The position numbers and the translations under genes were made by a program. 64,000 nt of DNA from NCBI RefSeq assembly GCF_009832905.1, contig NZ_CP047135.1, positions 4,479,001 to 4,543,000 of the forward strand. The letters are read 5' to 3'. The notes below the pieces were generated by a model, which made no database searches, was not told the origin of the DNA, and was given only the letters and a program-made list of their open reading frames with translations. Shown in pieces: positions 61,813-64,000 of the stretch. The stretch is from Stenotrophomonas sp. 364 (GTDB taxonomy: Bacteria > Pseudomonadota > Gammaproteobacteria > Xanthomonadales > Xanthomonadaceae). Position 1 is the first letter of the stretch. Every line of letters starts with the position of its first letter.

Positions 61813-63447
61813 TCAGCCGAGGCTGCGCGCGGTGTTGATGACGTTGATGCCGTTGAAGCGCGCGGTGGACGACCCGTGCGAGACCGCCGAGACCTGGCCC
61901 GGCTGGCCCTTGCCGTCGAAGAACGAACCGCCCAGGCGGTAGTCGCGTTCGTCGGCCACGGCGCTGCAGGCGTTCCAGAATTCCGGCGTGCGGATCTGGT
62001 AGGCCACGTCTTCAAGCATGCGGGTGATCTTGCCGTTCTTGATCTCGTAGAACAGCTGGCCACCGAACTGCGCGTTGTAGCGCTGCTGATCGATGGAGAA
62101 GGAGCCGTCACCGATGATGTAGATGCCGTTTTCCACGTCCTTGACCAGGTCGGCCACGCTCAGCGGCGTCTTGCCCGGCGCCATCGACACGTTGGCCATG
62201 CGCTGGAACTGCACGCTGGACCAGGAGTCGGCATAGCAGCAGCCGTCCGAGGCGGTCTTGCCCAGAATGTGGGCCTGGTCGCGGATGGTCTGGTAGTCCA
62301 CCAGCTTGCCGTCGCTGATCAGATCCCAGCGCTTGGTCTTGACGCCTTCGTCGTCGTAGGCCACCGCGCCGAGGCTGCCCGGCTGGGTCTTGTCGGCGAA
62401 GATGTTGACCTTGTCGCTGCCGTACTGGAAGTGCTGTTCGCGCTTGTCCAGGGTGGCGAAGCTGGTGCCGGCGTAGTTGGCTTCGTAGCCAAGCACGCGG
62501 TCCAGTTCCAGCGGATGGCCTACCGACTCATGGATGGTCAGCCAGGTGTGCGACGGGTCCAGCACCAGGTCGTATTTGCCCGGCTTCACCGACGGCGCCT
62601 TCAGCTTCTCCTGCGCCTGCCTGGCCGCCGCGATGGCGTCTTCCTTCATGTCGTAGGAGGAGCTGTAGTTGACCACCCCGTTGGGGGTGAGCACCTTGCC
62701 GGCGGCGGCGCCATCGAGGTATTCGTAGCCCATGCCCATCGGCGCGGACAGACCCTCGCGGGTGCGGAACTTGCCGCTGGCCTTGTCGATGGCGGTGATG
62801 GTCATCGGGGTCCAGATGCGGTGCACGTCCTGGTCGATGTACGAGCCATCGGTGGAGGCGAAGTACTTCTGTTCGTTCACCAGGAACAGCATCGAGTTGA
62901 CGAAGCTGGCGCCGGCGGCCATTGCCGCGGCATTGACGTCCAGCAGCAGGTCCACCTTCTCCTTGATCGGCACGTCCATCGCATTCTTGCGGATGGGGGT
63001 CTTCCAGCTCACTTCCCCCACACCGGGCGTGGCGGCCAGCTGTACCGGCGCAGTCTGCACACCCGCATTGGCCTTGGCGATGGCGGCCGCCTGCTGCGCG
63101 GCGCGCGCCACGTCGGCGGTGCCCAGCTGGTTGGTGGCGGCAAAGCCCCAGGCGCCGTTGACGATCACGCGGATGCCCACACCGGTGGATTCGGTGTTGA
63201 CCACGTTCTGCACCTTGTCTTCGCGGGTGATCACGAACTGGCGCAGGTAGCGCCCGATGCGGACGTCGCAGTAGGTGGCGCCGGCCTGGCGGGCAGCGGC
63301 CAGCGCAGCGTCGGCCAGGCGCTTCTTCAGCCCCAGGTCCAGCGTGCTGTGCAGCTGCTCGGCGGCGATCACCTTGCCGAAGAATGACGGCACGATCAGT
63401 CCGCCAGCGGTAAGCCCGGTGAGGGCGAGGAAGTCACGTCTTTGCAA
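61813..63447 (-). CDS. TldD-like zinc metallopeptidase with Tat signal
   Basis: A 544-residue TldD-family metallopeptidase. The N-terminus MQRRDFLALTGLTAGGLIVP is a twin-arginine signal, unusual because E. coli TldD is cytoplasmic. The zinc motif HESVGH (HExxxH, in TIHESVGHPLELDRVLGYE) lies near residue 310, and the expected third-ligand Cys region is WNACSAVADERDY near the C-terminus, followed by SFFDGKGQPGQVSAVSHG. Export of a folded metalloenzyme through Tat is inferred. It sits between a second TldD-like gene and the TldE-like gene. Confidence 0.93.
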   Translation of the reverse strand: MQRRDFLALTGLTAGGLIVPSFFGKVIAAEQLHSTLDLGLKKRLADAALAAARQAGATYCDVRIGRYLRQFVITREDKVQNVVNTESTGVGIRVIVNGAWGFAATNQLGTADVARAAQQAAAIAKANAGVQTAPVQLAATPGVGEVSWKTPIRKNAMDVPIKEKVDLLLDVNAAAMAAGASFVNSMLFLVNEQKYFASTDGSYIDQDVHRIWTPMTITAIDKASGKFRTREGLSAPMGMGYEYLDGAAAGKVLTPNGVVNYSSSYDMKEDAIAAARQAQEKLKAPSVKPGKYDLVLDPSHTWLTIHESVGHPLELDRVLGYEANYAGTSFATLDKREQHFQYGSDKVNIFADKTQPGSLGAVAYDDEGVKTKRWDLISDGKLVDYQTIRDQAHILGKTASDGCCYADSWSSVQFQRMANVSMAPGKTPLSVADLVKDVENGIYIIGDGSFSIDQQRYNAQFGGQLFYEIKNGKITRMLEDVAYQIRTPEFWNACSAVADERDYRLGGSFFDGKGQPGQVSAVSHGSSTARFNGINVINTARSLG

Positions 63448-63581
63448 GGCAGCTCTCCACGTCGGTGTGGGGGTGGCAGGGAAACGGCGACATCACAGCG
63501 ACCGCCGGGGCGGTGGCCCCGATTCTTGCGGCCATCGGAAGGGGGCGTCAAATGACGGAACGCACGGTGGGCAGGGCATGC

Positions 63582-64000
63582 TCATCCCAGGCTGCGCGCG
63601 GTGTTGATGATGTTGATGCCATCAAAGCGCGTGGTCGACGAGCCATGCGACACCGCCGAGACCTGGCCGGGCTGGCCCTTGCCATCGAAGAACGAGCCGC
63701 CGAAGCGGAAATCACGTTCGTCGCAGATGGCGCTGCAGGCATTCCAGAATTCCGGCGTGCGGATCTGGTAGGCCGCGTCTTCGACCATGCCGGTGATCTG
63801 GCCGTTCTTGATCTGGTAGTACAGCTGGCCGCCGAACTGCGCGTTGAAGCGCTGCTGGTCGATGGAGTACGAGCCGCGGCCGTGGATGTAGATGCCGTTC
63901 TCCACGTCCTTGATCATGTCGGCCACGCTCAGCGGGGTCCTGCCCGGGGCCAGCGAGACGTTGGCCATGCGCTGGAACTGCACGCTGGACCAGGAATCGG
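63582..64000 (-). CDS. Second TldD-like peptidase (3' part only)
   Basis: The C-terminal ~139 residues of a TldD-like protein whose start lies beyond the window. The frame stays open to the window edge (DSWSSVQFQRMANVSLAP is readable). It is close to the neighbouring TldD-like protein over the same region (QFGGQLYYQIKNGQITGMVED; SFFDGKGQPGQVSAVSHG), sharing the WNACSA cysteine block, so it is a tandem paralogue. The zinc motif and any signal peptide are outside the window. The 134-base gap to the next gene shows no clear terminator, so co-transcription is possible. Confidence 0.9.
   Translation of the reverse strand, partial: DSWSSVQFQRMANVSLAPGRTPLSVADMIKDVENGIYIHGRGSYSIDQQRFNAQFGGQLYYQIKNGQITGMVEDAAYQIRTPEFWNACSAICDERDFRFGGSFFDGKGQPGQVSAVSHGSSTTRFDGINIINTARSLG

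Overview
The window is GC-rich (mostly G/C at third codon positions), densely coding chromosomal DNA from a gammaproteobacterium of the Xanthomonadaceae, most likely Stenotrophomonas. The best single clue is the large number of short GTAG palindromes between genes (GTAG plus an 8-bp stem such as AGCCGACC/GGTCGGCT). These match the SMAG repeats described from Stenotrophomonas maltophilia. Gene content agrees: OpgD, DUF4785-type and I78-type secreted proteins, an ECF sigma factor paired with a Ser/Thr kinase, and RdgC. No tRNA, rRNA, CRISPR array, prophage or insertion sequence was seen.

Layout. 1-11.2 kb: the end of an Lrp/AsnC regulator, a patatin-like lipoprotein, a GYF/AIM24 protein, a TonB-dependent receptor, a class A acid phosphatase lipoprotein, a secreted alpha/beta hydrolase with a DUF4785-like partner, an ABC ATPase divergent from a fatty-acid desaturase, and an EF-hand protein. 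11.2-17.3 kb: mutM, an ECF sigma factor with a Ser/Thr kinase-TPR protein, and opgD. A 505-bp nested inverted-repeat element (17305-17809) then separates opgD from tdk. 17.8-33.8 kb: tdk, rep, a GNAT acetyltransferase, a YceH-type protein, an e(P4)-type nucleotidase overlapping pyrF, a trypsin-like protease, a lipoprotein overlapping plsB, a ydcH-like gene, ttcA, rdgC, a YgjP-like metallopeptidase, a double-length methylglyoxal synthase and a small unknown gene. 33.9-40 kb: gltB-gltD with four hairpins between them.

40-47.4 kb: three I78-type inhibitor lipoproteins, topoisomerase IB, an SDR oxidoreductase with a histone-H1-like tail, and a BlaI/BlaR1-like signalling pair divergent from a serine hydrolase of the beta-lactamase fold. 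Two 18-bp operator-like dyads lie between the divergent genes. 47.5-51.1 kb: an mrfA-mrfB pair (helicase and exonuclease of mitomycin-type repair). 51.2-52.4 kb: two secreted proteins of unknown function.

52.7-64 kb: a nine-gene co-directional minus-strand cluster. In transcription order it encodes a partial TldD-like peptidase, a Tat-signal TldD-like peptidase, a TldE-like partner, a DUF4159 protein, a MoxR AAA+ ATPase, a DUF58 protein, a BatA-like membrane protein, a DUF4175-like membrane protein with a histidine-rich segment, and a final membrane protein. The last four overlap by ATGA or nearly touch. This is the strongest candidate for an incompletely described system: a MoxR/vWA-type membrane machine linked to an apparently exported TldD/E-like peptidase. 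The BlaI/BlaR1-like module with an unrecognised sensor domain and the tandem methylglyoxal synthase come next.
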